Below the pieces are notes generated by a model that did not search any database, was not told where the DNA came from, and was given only the letters and a program-made list of their open reading frames with translations. Below are positions 18,248 to 26,332 of a DNA stretch of 64,000 nt, one piece after another (within the stretch, counting starts at the first letter, position 1; every line of letters starts with the position of its first letter). The stretch is from Thalassococcus profundi (GTDB taxonomy: Bacteria > Pseudomonadota > Alphaproteobacteria > Rhodobacterales > Rhodobacteraceae), in NCBI RefSeq assembly GCF_003344785.1, contig NZ_QPMK01000003.1:168877-232876 (forward strand), read 5' to 3'. The translations under genes and the position numbers were made by a program.

Positions 18248-19044
18248 GTCGCATCGTGCATCTGTCCGACCTGCATTTCGGGCGTGACCGGCCGGAATTG
18301 CTGGAGCCTCTGGTGGCCTATGTGAACGGCCTCGCTCCGGATCTCGTGCTGATCTCGGGCGACCTGACACAGCGCGCCCGAAATCACCAGTTCGCCGCGG
18401 CCCGACAGTTCATGGACCGGTTGCAGGCGCAGGTTCTGGCGGTGCCCGGCAATCACGACACGCCGCTCGACAACCTCTACATCCGGCTGCTGAAGCCGTG
18501 GCGGCGGTTCCGGCGGCACATCGCCAGCGACCTCGAACCCTGCCAGAGCGGCGACAGCCACGTGGTGACCGGGCTCAACACCGCCGATCCCTGGGCTTGG
18601 CAGCGCGGCAAGCTGCGCCGGTCCAGCCTGCGGCGGGCCTGCGGCTTTCTCAGCCGCGAGCGCACCGGCGACAAGATCGGGATCGTGGTGATGCATCACC
18701 CGCCGGAACATGACGATGCCGCCGGAAACAAGACGCTGATGAAGGGGGCGGCGCGGGGGCTCGAGACGCTGCGCGATTGCGGTGCCGACATCGTGCTCTG
18801 CGGGCATCTGCATTCCTGGCGCGTGGCGCCGTTCCGCGCCATGCGGTCGTTGCTGCTGGTGCAGGCGGGAACCGGGCTCTCGACGCGACTGCGCGGAGAG
18901 CCAAACGACCTGAACCTTTTGATCGTGCAGGACGGCCGGGTCACGATCGAACGCCATGGCACCAGGGACGCTGATCCGGATTTTCACGTCCTGTCACGCA
19001 GCCGATTCCAGAAGCGCGACGGGGTCTGGAACGGCTTGCCCTAG
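18244..19044 (+). CDS. Calcineurin-like metallophosphoesterase
   Basis: 266 residues. All metallophosphoesterase motifs are present: LSDLHFG, GDLTQRA, PGNHD, MHHPPEH and GHLHSW, which hold two metal ions. It resembles class III cyclic nucleotide phosphodiesterase (CpdA-like) and related enzymes, so possible substrates include cAMP or lipid phosphates. ATGA coupling to the lipid-kinase gene makes action on a related phospholipid or phosphorylated product attractive, but that is inference. Confidence 0.85.
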   Translation: MSRIVHLSDLHFGRDRPELLEPLVAYVNGLAPDLVLISGDLTQRARNHQFAAARQFMDRLQAQVLAVPGNHDTPLDNLYIRLLKPWRRFRRHIASDLEPCQSGDSHVVTGLNTADPWAWQRGKLRRSSLRRACGFLSRERTGDKIGIVVMHHPPEHDDAAGNKTLMKGAARGLETLRDCGADIVLCGHLHSWRVAPFRAMRSLLLVQAGTGLSTRLRGEPNDLNLLIVQDGRVTIERHGTRDADPDFHVLSRSRFQKRDGVWNGLP

Positions 19045-19116
19045 GCGCCGGACAGGCAGCGCGCGGCGGCGAAACCGCGCTCTGCCGGAGGGGCGGAAAA
19101 AGCCGCAAGATTCCTC

Positions 19117-19145
19117 TTCACAACCCCGAAGGCCTCGTCTATACG
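19117..19145 (+). promoter_or_regulatory. Promoter of tRNA-Leu(GAG)
   Basis: TTCACA (19117-19122), a 17-base spacer, and TATACG (19140-19145) end 21 bases before the tRNA 5' end. Confidence 0.5.
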
Positions 19146-19166
19146 CGGCCCACCAAGTCAAGACGT

Positions 19167-19253
19167 GCGGTCGTGGCGGAATTGGTAGACGCGCAGCGTT
19201 GAGGTCGCTGTGGGGTAACTCCCGTGGAAGTTCGAGTCTTCTCGACCGCACCA
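19167..19253 (+). tRNA. tRNA-Leu (anticodon GAG)
   Basis: 87 bases including an encoded CCA. The acceptor stem GCGGTCG pairs with CGACCGC. The anticodon stem CAGCG/CGCTG encloses loop TTGAGGT, reading GAG. The long variable arm is as expected for a class II tRNA, and TTCGAGTC forms the T loop. It lies between the metallophosphoesterase and trigger-factor genes. Confidence 0.97.
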
Positions 19254-19466
19254 TTTTCTCCGTTTTGCAGATAGAACCCTGTCCTGCGCCCTGCGAAGAG
19301 CGGGGCTTGTGACGCCTTTCAGGGCCCTCAGGCCGTTGGCAAGGCACTGCGTGTCACCGACCGCACGGCACGAATACGCCTTGCACGCCAAGGGCGTGGC
19401 GCATAGAACACCCCAAATTTTCAACGTGCCGGGGCAGGGGCCCCGCGCAAGGATATGGGGAAACGA

Positions 19467-20804
19467 ATGCAGGTCACCGAGACGCTGAACGACGGTCTGA
19501 AGCGCGGCTATGCGATCACTGTCACCGCAGCCGAACTGGACGCGAAGGTGGTGGAGAAGCTGAGCGAAGCGCAGCCCGAGATCGAGATGAAGGGCTTTCG
19601 CAAGGGCAAGGTGCCGCTGCCGCTGCTGCGCAAGCAATTCGGTCAGCGCCTGCTGGGCGAGGCGATGCAGGAAAGCATCGACGGCGCCATGTCCGAGCAT
19701 TTCGAGAAATCCGGCGACCGCCCGGCGATGCAGCCCGAGGTCAAGATGACCAACGAGGACTGGAAAGAGGGCGACGACGTCCAGGTCGAAATGTCCTACG
19801 AGGCGCTGCCCGAGGTGCCCGAGCTGGACTTTTCGGGCGTCAAGGTCGAGCGTCTGGTGGTCAAGGCCGACGACGCGTCGGTGGACGAGGCGCTGGCGAA
19901 CCTCGCCGAGACCGCGCAGGACTTCAAGGACCGCAAGAAGGGCAGCAAGGCCAAGGACGGCGACCAGGTCGTGTTCGATTTCGTCGGCAAGGTCGACGGC
20001 GAAGCATTCGAGGGCGGATCGGCCGAGGATTACCCGCTGGTGCTGGGCTCGGGGTCCTTCATCCCCGGCTTCGAAGAGCAACTTGTCGGCGTCAAGGCCG
20101 GCGAGGAAAAGCAGGTCGAAGTGAGCTTCCCCGACGATTACGGCGCACCGAACCTCAAGGGCAAGGCGGCGACCTTCGACTGCACCATCAAGGCGGTGAA
20201 GGAACCGGTTGCGGCGGAAATCGACGATGAACTGGCCAAGAAATTCGGCGCCGAGGACCTTGCCGCGCTCAAGGCGCAGATCGCCGAGCGTCTCGAGGCC
20301 GAATACCAGGGCGCCGCGCGCCAGGTGATGAAGCGCAACCTGCTCGACACGCTTGATGGCATGGTGAGCTTCGACCTGCCGCCGAGCCTGGTCGAGGCCG
20401 AGGCCAAGCAGATCGCGCACCAGCTTTACCACGAAGAGCATCCCGAGGATCAGGGCCACGACCACGGCGAGATCGAGCCCACCGACGAGCACAAGTCGCT
20501 GGCCGAGCGCCGCGTGCGTCTGGGCCTGCTGCTGGCCGAACTGGGTCAGCAGGCCAAGGTCGAGGTCACCGATGCCGAGATGACCCAGGCGATCATGAAC
20601 CAGGCCCGCCAGTACCCGGGCCAGGAACGCCAGTTCTTCGACTTCGTGCGCCAGAATCAGCAGATGCAGCAGCAGATGCGCGCGCCGATCTTCGAGGACA
20701 AGGTCATCGACCACATCGTCGACCAGGCCGAGGTCACCGACAAGGAAGTGTCCAAGGACGAGCTTCAGAAGGCTGTCGAGGCGCTGGAAGAAGACGACGC
20801 GTAA
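19467..20804 (+). CDS. tig: Trigger factor, ribosome-associated chaperone
   Basis: 445 residues. The N-terminal ribosome-binding domain ([13 protein letters not shown], with [12 protein letters not shown] near residue 45) is followed by an FKBP-type prolyl isomerase domain ([20 protein letters not shown] to [11 protein letters not shown], about 165-245) and a long C-terminal helical chaperone domain. It binds nascent chains at the ribosome exit. I prefer the ATG at 19467, which has GGGGAAACGA upstream; an in-frame ATG at 19455 is possible. A histidine-rich stretch near residue 330 ([14 protein letters not shown]) interrupts the C-terminal arm. Confidence 0.95.
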   Translation: MQVTETLNDGLKRGYAITVTAAELDAKVVEKLSEAQPEIEMKGFRKGKVPLPLLRKQFGQRLLGEAMQESIDGAMSEHFEKSGDRPAMQPEVKMTNEDWKEGDDVQVEMSYEALPEVPELDFSGVKVERLVVKADDASVDEALANLAETAQDFKDRKKGSKAKDGDQVVFDFVGKVDGEAFEGGSAEDYPLVLGSGSFIPGFEEQLVGVKAGEEKQVEVSFPDDYGAPNLKGKAATFDCTIKAVKEPVAAEIDDELAKKFGAEDLAALKAQIAERLEAEYQGAARQVMKRNLLDTLDGMVSFDLPPSLVEAEAKQIAHQLYHEEHPEDQGHDHGEIEPTDEHKSLAERRVRLGLLLAELGQQAKVEVTDAEMTQAIMNQARQYPGQERQFFDFVRQNQQMQQQMRAPIFEDKVIDHIVDQAEVTDKEVSKDELQKAVEALEEDDA

Positions 20805-20830
20805 CGCGCTGTTTAACTTCTGTTTTCCGA

Positions 20831-20860
20831 AAAGGCCGCCCCATAACGGGCGGCCTTTTT
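20831..20860 (+). terminator. Terminator after tig
   Basis: AGGCCGCCC (20833-20841), loop CATAAC, and GGGCGGCCT followed by five T bases, 27 bases after the stop. Confidence 0.9.
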
Positions 20861-20998
20861 GATGCGCGCGCGCGGCGCGGGCCGGCGAACTGGGACGGAT
20901 TCGAATTTTCAAGCAGAGTGTGATGGATTATTGGACTTATTGCCGCATCTTATTATCCTACATGCTGGTATGCCGATCACGACCCGGAGACAAAGGGC

Positions 20999-22120
20999 AT
21001 GGCCTCACCGCAACACGCCGACAATACCGCTTTCGATGCGCCCGAATGGGGTTTCCTTCGTAGAGACGGGGTCATGGCGGGCGAAATTGCCCGCCATGAC
21101 TGGAGCAGTACGCCGTTGGGCCCGATCCGGCAGTGGCCCTCGGCTTTACGGATCGCGGTCGGCATCCTGATCTCTTCGGATTTTCCCAAATGCCTCTTTT
21201 GGGGGCCGGAAAAGACCATGATCTACAACGATGCCTTCGTCCCGATCCTGGGCCACAAGCATCCCTGCGTCGGGCAGCCGGGGCTGGAGGTCTGGGACGA
21301 AGTTCGGGCCGATATCGAGCCGATCATGGATCTGGCGATGGCCGGAGAGTCGACCTTCATCGAGGATTTCCCCCTTCTTATCGACCGGTCCGGCACGCCC
21401 GAGGACGCGTTTTTCACCTTCTGCTACAGCCCGGTGCGGGACGAGCACGGGCAGGTCTGCGGGCTTCTGGACACGGTGATCGAGACCACGGCAAAGGTGC
21501 GCGCCGAACAGCTTGGAAAACTGCGCAACAAGGAACTGGTGCACCGATCGCGTAATGCCTATGCGCTGGTGTCGGCGCTGATCAACCAGACTTTCCGACG
21601 CGCCGAGGATCTGGAAGCGGCGCGCCGGTCGATCCAGTCGCGGATCCAGGCGCTGGTGCGCGCTCAGGACCTGCTGATGGAAGAGGGGATGTCGAAGGGT
21701 CTGCTGGGTCGGATCGCCGAACAGTCGCTTGGCGCCTTCCAGACCGAAGGCAAGCGCATCCATTTCAGCGGGCCTGACGTCGAAATCGGCCCGGAACAGA
21801 CGACGGCCCTCAGCCTCGCGCTGCACGAACTGGGCACCAATGCCACGAAATACGGTGCGCTCAGCGCCGGGTTCGAGGGCCAGGTGTATCTGAGTTGGGG
21901 CGTCGAAGGCGCGGCCTTCCGGTTGTCCTGGATCGAAACTGGCGGGCCCGCGGTGACGGCGCCCGGCAGCACCGGCTTTGGCAGCACGATCCTGAGATCG
22001 GTCCTGCCCGAGGCATTCGCGGCCGAAGCGACGCTGGATTTCGCCCGGGACGGGTTGCGCCTGTCGCTGCAGGGCCCGGTGTCGGCATTGTCCGGGGTTG
22101 CCCATTCGGCGCTGAACTGA
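20999..22120 (+). CDS. HWE-family sensor histidine kinase with PAS-like domain
   Basis: 373 residues, cytoplasmic. A PAS/GAF-like sensory region (about 25-165, containing DWSSTPLGPIRQWPSALR) precedes the phosphoacceptor His in NKELVHRSRNAYALVSALI. The N box is LALHELGTNATKYGALS, and the WIE of LSWIETGGP is the family-defining W-x-E. The G2-type segment is STGFGSTILRSVLP. These kinases often work in general stress response, light or redox sensing in alphaproteobacteria. No response regulator is adjacent, so the partner is elsewhere. The ATG at 20999 follows GGAGACAAAGGGC. Confidence 0.85.
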   Translation: MASPQHADNTAFDAPEWGFLRRDGVMAGEIARHDWSSTPLGPIRQWPSALRIAVGILISSDFPKCLFWGPEKTMIYNDAFVPILGHKHPCVGQPGLEVWDEVRADIEPIMDLAMAGESTFIEDFPLLIDRSGTPEDAFFTFCYSPVRDEHGQVCGLLDTVIETTAKVRAEQLGKLRNKELVHRSRNAYALVSALINQTFRRAEDLEAARRSIQSRIQALVRAQDLLMEEGMSKGLLGRIAEQSLGAFQTEGKRIHFSGPDVEIGPEQTTALSLALHELGTNATKYGALSAGFEGQVYLSWGVEGAAFRLSWIETGGPAVTAPGSTGFGSTILRSVLPEAFAAEATLDFARDGLRLSLQGPVSALSGVAHSALN

Positions 22121-22170
22121 CCGCGCGGGCGGGGTCTCGCCAACGGAGGATCATCCGCTCACCGGGCATG

Positions 22171-22200
22171 AAAAAGCCGCGCGGGGTGGGCCCGCGCGGC
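22171..22200 (-). terminator. Terminator of the rpsF-rpsR-rplI operon
   Basis: A long GC stem (GCCGCGCGGG and its complement, 22176-22200) with a five-base A run on its left gives a minus-strand T tail 36 bases past the rplI stop. Confidence 0.85.
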
Positions 22201-22235
22201 ATGTCGCGCCCGCAGGCGCAACGCGAGGCTTTGCC

Positions 22236-22880
22236 TCAGCTCTTGTCTTCGTCGTCGGAGCCGTTCTCGTCCGCGCTGTCGGATTCGACACCGGCGGTTT
22301 CGGCCAGGTCCTGGTCGTCGGAGGCGGCAGCGCCGATGTCGTCGAACAGTTCCGCGATCTCGAATTCGGCAGCGGCTTCTTCCTCGGCAGCCAGATCCTG
22401 GATCGACTTGCCCGACGCCTGAAGCTCGGCCTCTTCGGGCGAGCGGGCGACGTTGAGTTCGATGGTGACCATGACCTCGGGGTGCAGGTGCACCTCGACC
22501 TCGTGCAGACCCAGTTCCTTGATCGGGGTGCGGATCAGAACCTGCTTGCGGTCGATGGAATAGCCGGCCTCGGTCGCGGTGTCGGACACGTCACGGGTGG
22601 TGACGGAGCCGTAGAGGTTGCCGCCATCGGAGGCGGAACGAATCACGACGAACTGCTGGCCGCCCAGGCGGTCGCCCAGGGCCTCGGCCTCTTTGCGGGT
22701 CTCGAGGTTGCGCGCTTCGAGCTGCGCTTTCTGCGCTTCGAAATGCTTGATATTGGCCTCGGAGGCGGTCAGCGCCTTGCCCTGCAGCAGCAGGTAGTTG
22801 CGGGCGAAGCCCGGCTTGACGTCGACCACATCGCCCATCTGGCCCAGCTTGGCCACACGTTCCAGAAGGATCACTTGCAT
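22236..22880 (-). CDS. rplI: 50S ribosomal protein L9 with extended acidic tail
   Basis: 214 residues. The first 148 residues are a standard L9: [17 protein letters not shown], the [15 protein letters not shown] rRNA-binding segment, the long connecting helix, and the C-terminal rRNA domain ([17 protein letters not shown]). Residues about 150-214 form a strongly acidic, Asp/Glu/Ala/Ser-rich tail absent from E. coli L9, though longer forms are known in Rhodobacteraceae. It is the third gene of rpsF-rpsR-rplI, 12 bases after rpsR. Confidence 0.95.
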   Translation of the reverse strand: MQVILLERVAKLGQMGDVVDVKPGFARNYLLLQGKALTASEANIKHFEAQKAQLEARNLETRKEAEALGDRLGGQQFVVIRSASDGGNLYGSVTTRDVSDTATEAGYSIDRKQVLIRTPIKELGLHEVEVHLHPEVMVTIELNVARSPEEAELQASGKSIQDLAAEEEAAAEFEIAELFDDIGAAASDDQDLAETAGVESDSADENGSDDEDKS

Positions 22881-22892
22881 GTCAGTATCTCC

Positions 22893-23120
22893 TTATTTCA
22901 CGGCGTAGGGCAGCAGGGCGAGGAAACGGGCGCGCTTGATGGCGCGGGCCAGTTCACGCTGCTTCTTGGCCGAAACGGCGGTGATGCGCGACGGCACGAT
23001 CTTGCCGCGCTCGGACACGTAGCGCTGCAGCAGCTTGGTGTCCTTGTAGTCAATCGCAGGTGCGTTGTCGCCCGAGAAGGGGCAGACCTTGCGGCGGCGG
23101 AAAAACGGTTTTGCAGCCAT
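22893..23120 (-). CDS. rpsR: 30S ribosomal protein S18
   Basis: 75 residues, full length. [31 protein letters not shown] and [22 protein letters not shown] are the S18 signatures. It pairs with S6 on the 30S platform. rpsF lies 23 bases upstream and rplI 12 bases downstream. Confidence 0.98.
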   Translation of the reverse strand: MAAKPFFRRRKVCPFSGDNAPAIDYKDTKLLQRYVSERGKIVPSRITAVSAKKQRELARAIKRARFLALLPYAVK

Positions 23121-23143
23121 GGGTTATCTCCTCTTCTTCAGGT

Positions 23144-23509
23144 TCAGTTACGGCGTTCGCGGCGGTCGCCACGGTCACCGCGCTCTTCGCGCTTCTGCAT
23201 CTGGACCGAGGGGCCTTCCTCGTGTTCGTCGACCTTGATGGTCAGCACGCGCATCACGTCGTCGTGCAGGCGCATCAGGCGCTCCATCTCTTGCACGGCG
23301 GTGGCGGGGGCGTCGGTGCGCAGGTAGGCGTAGTGGCCCTTGCGGTTCTTGTTGATCTTGTAGGCCATGGTCTTCACGCCCCAGTATTCGGAGTCGATCA
23401 GCTTGCCGCCGTTGTCCGAGAGAACCGTGGTGAAGTGTTCGACAAGGCCTTCGGCCTGGGCGCTGGAAAGATCCTGGCGCGAGATAAAGACATGCTCGTA
23501 CAGCGGCAT
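23144..23509 (-). CDS. rpsF: 30S ribosomal protein S6
   Basis: 121 residues. MPLYEHVFISRQDLS, WGVKTMAYKINKNRKGHYAYL and ERLMRLHDDVMRVLTIKV identify S6, which forms a heterodimer with S18. The C-terminal 20 residues are charged (KREERGDRGDRRERRN). I place the start at 23509 rather than at upstream in-frame codons because the conserved protein begins here. It is the first gene of the operon. Confidence 0.97.
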   Translation of the reverse strand: MPLYEHVFISRQDLSSAQAEGLVEHFTTVLSDNGGKLIDSEYWGVKTMAYKINKNRKGHYAYLRTDAPATAVQEMERLMRLHDDVMRVLTIKVDEHEEGPSVQMQKREERGDRGDRRERRN

Positions 23510-23774
23510 GTGGGCTCCGTTCATTTTCGGGCGCATTTCAAAGGGCGAGGCGTTGATCCTTTCGCGCCTGCCCACGAGAGACTGCGCGGTTCATCTGTCT
23601 TGCGAAAGGAAGCGCCCGTATACACGGTTTTGGCCTGCGTGCAAGCGGCGCGGCAGCTTTGACGGGCCGGGGCGGGCGCCCACAGCATTTCCCCCTTCGT
23701 GCCGTATTCGTGCCGTTATGCACCGCAATTCTTGCCGGCACCGAATTCAGCCCCCGACGAGCCGGAGACCCGAG

Positions 23775-24014
23775 ATGAGCGTGACATCGACAGACCTGCC
23801 CGAGGCGACAGACGCTGACCACGCACGCCCGGCGCTGCTGACCCGGCTGGTGCTGGGCATCACGGGCTGGTCGCTGCTGTTTTCGGCCTTCGGGCTCTGG
23901 GCCGTGCCGGGCAGCGCCAACGTCCCCGAGCTGTCGCTGATGAAGCTGGGCGTGTCGATCTTCATGCTGATCGGCGGCATGTGCTGCATCGTGAGCACCC
24001 GCCCGGTGCGCTGA
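23775..24014 (+). CDS. Small two-helix membrane protein, function unknown
   Basis: 79 residues. After a short hydrophilic start, two hydrophobic segments are seen (LVLGITGWSLLFSAFGLWAV and LGVSIFMLIGGMCCIV). Not recognised as any named family. GAGACCCGAG upstream is a reasonable ribosome site. It lies alone between rpsF (divergent) and the YceI gene. Confidence 0.55.
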   Translation: MSVTSTDLPEATDADHARPALLTRLVLGITGWSLLFSAFGLWAVPGSANVPELSLMKLGVSIFMLIGGMCCIVSTRPVR

Positions 24015-24189
24015 TCCGGGCCTTCAAGGCCGATTGGCCGGGCGCCGAAGCAGGCCGTCGCGGGGGCGCGGGCCGCGGCCTGTTCAAAATCCCACAGCCG
24101 CTGTTTGCAGAAACGTGATTGAAAGACAGGGGGGCGTGCCCCAGTTCCTTGGCCAAGCAAACCGCTTGATCCAAATGGGAGTACCCCGA

Positions 24190-24762
24190 ATGAAACGTCT
24201 TCTTCTTGCCACCACCCTGATCGCCGCCCCGATGACCGCCATGGCGGAACCCGAGGCCTATACGCTCGACAGCAGCCACAGCCAGATCGTCTTCAGCTAT
24301 GATCACCTGGGCTTTTCTACCGGCTACGGCATGTTCTCGGGCTTCGAGGGCGAGATCATGTTCGACCAGGAAGACCCCGCCAACTCCTCTGTCGAAGTGT
24401 CGATGCCCCTGATGTCGATGATCACCGGCTGGGAAGCGCGGTTCGAGCATTTGATGTCCCCGGATTTCTTTGACGGTCAGGAAGGCGACATGATCACCTT
24501 CACATCCACCGGCATCGAGGTCACCGGTGAGGACACTGCCAACATCACCGGCGACCTGACCCTGAACGGTGTCACCAAGGAAGTCGTGCTGGACGCCACG
24601 CTGAACCAGGTGGGCCAGCATCCGATGGAGGAAAAGCCCTGGGCCGGCTTCAGCGCCACCACGACCCTGCTGCGCAGCGACTACAATGTCGGCGCCTTCG
24701 CCCCCTTCGTCAGCGACGAGGTGCAGGTCGAATTGTCGGTCGAGGCGATGAAGGCCGAGTAA
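24190..24762 (+). CDS. YceI-family periplasmic lipid-binding protein
   Basis: 190 residues. A Sec signal peptide (residues 1-19, ending AMA) precedes a YceI lipocalin-like barrel: YTLDSSHSQIVFSYDHLGFS, FEGEIMFD, HLMSPDFFDGQEGDMITFTS and GDLTLNGVTKEVVLDATL. YceI proteins bind long isoprenoid chains such as ubiquinone precursors in the periplasm. A second YceI domain occurs 2 kb away, fused to cytochrome b561. The gene is followed by its own terminator. Confidence 0.9.
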   Translation: MKRLLLATTLIAAPMTAMAEPEAYTLDSSHSQIVFSYDHLGFSTGYGMFSGFEGEIMFDQEDPANSSVEVSMPLMSMITGWEARFEHLMSPDFFDGQEGDMITFTSTGIEVTGEDTANITGDLTLNGVTKEVVLDATLNQVGQHPMEEKPWAGFSATTTLLRSDYNVGAFAPFVSDEVQVELSVEAMKAE

Positions 24763-24785
24763 GCGGCGCCTCACGGCAACCATTG

Positions 24786-24815
24786 ACCCCGGTGCAGCGA
24801 TGCGCCGGGGTTTTT
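24786..24815 (+). terminator. Terminator after the YceI gene
   Basis: ACCCCGGTGC (24786-24795) pairs with GCGCCGGGGT (24802-24811), with one G-U pair, followed by TTTTT. Confidence 0.85.
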
Positions 24816-24892
24816 CATGCGCGGTACGGGCGTTTGCAAGCGGCGTCGCGTGCTCTAGGAAAGGTGTGAAAGACAGGAAAGGGAGAGAGCGC

Positions 24893-25651
24893 ATGCAATG
24901 GGCACGGGGCAAGTCGGCGGACGGCACGGTGATCACCGGGGTCGTGGAGGACGGGATGCTGCATCCGCGCGCCGCTTTGGGATCGGCGGACGCGGCGGGC
25001 GAGGCCGTAGCGCTCGAGACGCTGGAGATGCTGGCGCCGGTGCAGCCGGGCAAGTTCATCGGGCTCTGGAACAACTTCCACGCCGCGCGGGAAAAGCAGG
25101 GGCTGGAGGTGCCGGAGCATGTGCTTTTCTTCCTGAAACCCGCATCGTCCGTCGCTGGTCCCAGTGCTACGGTGAAAATCCCCGAGGGCGTCGGCCGGGT
25201 CGTCTACGAGGGCGAACTCGGTATCGTCATCGGCAAGAACTGCGCCAATGCAACGGTCGACGAGGCAGAGGACGCGATCCTCGGCTACACCTGCATCAAC
25301 GATTTCACCGCGATCCAGGTTTTGACCGCTGACGACAGTTTTCCGCAATGGACGCGCGCCAAGGGCTACGACGGCTTCGGCGTCATCGGCCCGGTGATCG
25401 AGACCGATCTCGACTGGTCCAGCGTCAGCATCCGCGTCGAGGTCAACGGCCGTGAACGCCAGAACTACCCCGCGTCGGACATGATCAAGCCGCCGGCACA
25501 GATCGTGTCGGAGCTGTCGCAGGACATGACCCTGCATCCCGGCGACGTGATCGCCTGCGGCACGTCCGTGGGCGCGCTGCCCGTGAAGGCCGGGCAGGAG
25601 GTCGAGGTGCTGATCGACGGCATCGGCGGGGTGAAGGTGACGATGGGCTAG
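24893..25651 (+). CDS. Fumarylacetoacetate hydrolase (FAH) family protein
   Basis: 252 residues. The FAH fold is shown by GKFIGLWNNFHAAREK, the metal-binding VVYEGELGIVIGKNC, YTCINDFTAIQ, WTRAKGYDGFGVIGPV and the C-terminal HPGDVIACGTSVGALPV. Members hydrolyse or decarboxylate 2-oxo acids in aromatic degradation, or act as acylpyruvases; the substrate is unknown. The ATG at 24893 has GGGAGAGAGC upstream. No pathway partners are adjacent. Confidence 0.85.
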   Translation: MQWARGKSADGTVITGVVEDGMLHPRAALGSADAAGEAVALETLEMLAPVQPGKFIGLWNNFHAAREKQGLEVPEHVLFFLKPASSVAGPSATVKIPEGVGRVVYEGELGIVIGKNCANATVDEAEDAILGYTCINDFTAIQVLTADDSFPQWTRAKGYDGFGVIGPVIETDLDWSSVSIRVEVNGRERQNYPASDMIKPPAQIVSELSQDMTLHPGDVIACGTSVGALPVKAGQEVEVLIDGIGGVKVTMG

Positions 25652-25688
25652 AGGGCAACGAGTCCCCGATGCTCCCACCCGAAGTCAA

Positions 25689-25780
25689 GGTCGCTTGCGA
25701 CCGCCGGGCAGCGGCAGTCAGCCCGTCGCACCAAAGGTGCGCAGTCATTGATCGGCTCGCCTGTGGCGAGACGGGCTGCC
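25689..25780. other. Structured intergenic element with a predicted three-way junction
   Basis: A hairpin GGTCGC-TT-GCGACC (25689-25702) is followed by a branched structure. Closing stem AGCCCGT (25720-25726) pairs with ACGGGCT (25771-25777); it encloses CGCACC-AAA-GGTGCG (25727-25741), a 14-base linker, and CTCGCC-TGT-GGCGAG (25756-25770). The stems abut exactly, as in coaxially stacked RNA. It lies between convergent genes. It could be a small RNA, a folded 3' UTR or a REP-type DNA repeat; I cannot say which. Confidence 0.5.
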
Positions 25781-25938
25781 GAATTGTTTAAGTTCGGTGC
25801 TGAATTTCAGTGTTTTTCGGGAGTGGCCAGCATCAAGCGCTCCGCGGCGGCGTTAGCGCGGCATCTCGCTGGCTGCCGTCGGCCGTTGGGAAATGTCCAC
25901 CGCACTGACGGCTCCGGCGCGTCAAGATATCTACTGCG

Positions 25939-26292
25939 CTACCGCTCCAGCGCGTCGAGGTAGATGCGCACCGCTTCCTGGATATGCCGGAAACGGTCGC
26001 CGCCCAGATGCTTGCCGCCGAACCAGCGGGTCACGACGATGACGTGGCCCACCAGCCCTTCGCGTTCGAGCATCCGCAGGATCACCATCCCGGCGCCGGC
26101 TTCGCCGTCGTCGTTCTTGACCGGGCCGTCCGGCGTCAGCAGGCCCCAGCTGTGATGCGTCGCCTTGGCGAATTTCTTGCGCCGCATCAGTTCCTTGACC
26201 AGCGCCTTGGCGTCGTCTTCGGACGCGCAAGGTCCGCCCGAGACGGCGTATTTCGACCCGCGGTCGCTCAGGATGTTTTCCAGCACCAGCAT
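25939..26292 (-). CDS. IMPACT/YigZ-family protein, N-terminal domain only
   Basis: 117 residues. KFAKATHHSWGLL, DDGEAGAGMVILRML, VVVTRWFGGKHLGGDRFRHI and RIYLDAL match the UPF0029/IMPACT N-terminal domain. Full-length YigZ has about 200 residues, so the C-terminal ferredoxin-like domain is absent here. A single-domain form is known in Rhodobacteraceae, so this need not be a truncation. The molecular role is unclear; relatives are linked to translation control under stress. It follows the cytochrome b561-YceI gene on the same strand by 40 bases and may be co-transcribed. Confidence 0.8.
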   Translation of the reverse strand: MLVLENILSDRGSKYAVSGGPCASEDDAKALVKELMRRKKFAKATHHSWGLLTPDGPVKNDDGEAGAGMVILRMLEREGLVGHVIVVTRWFGGKHLGGDRFRHIQEAVRIYLDALER

Positions 26293-26332
26293 GGGGGCAG
26301 GGCATAGGGGCCGGCGCGCCGGCCCGCAAGCC

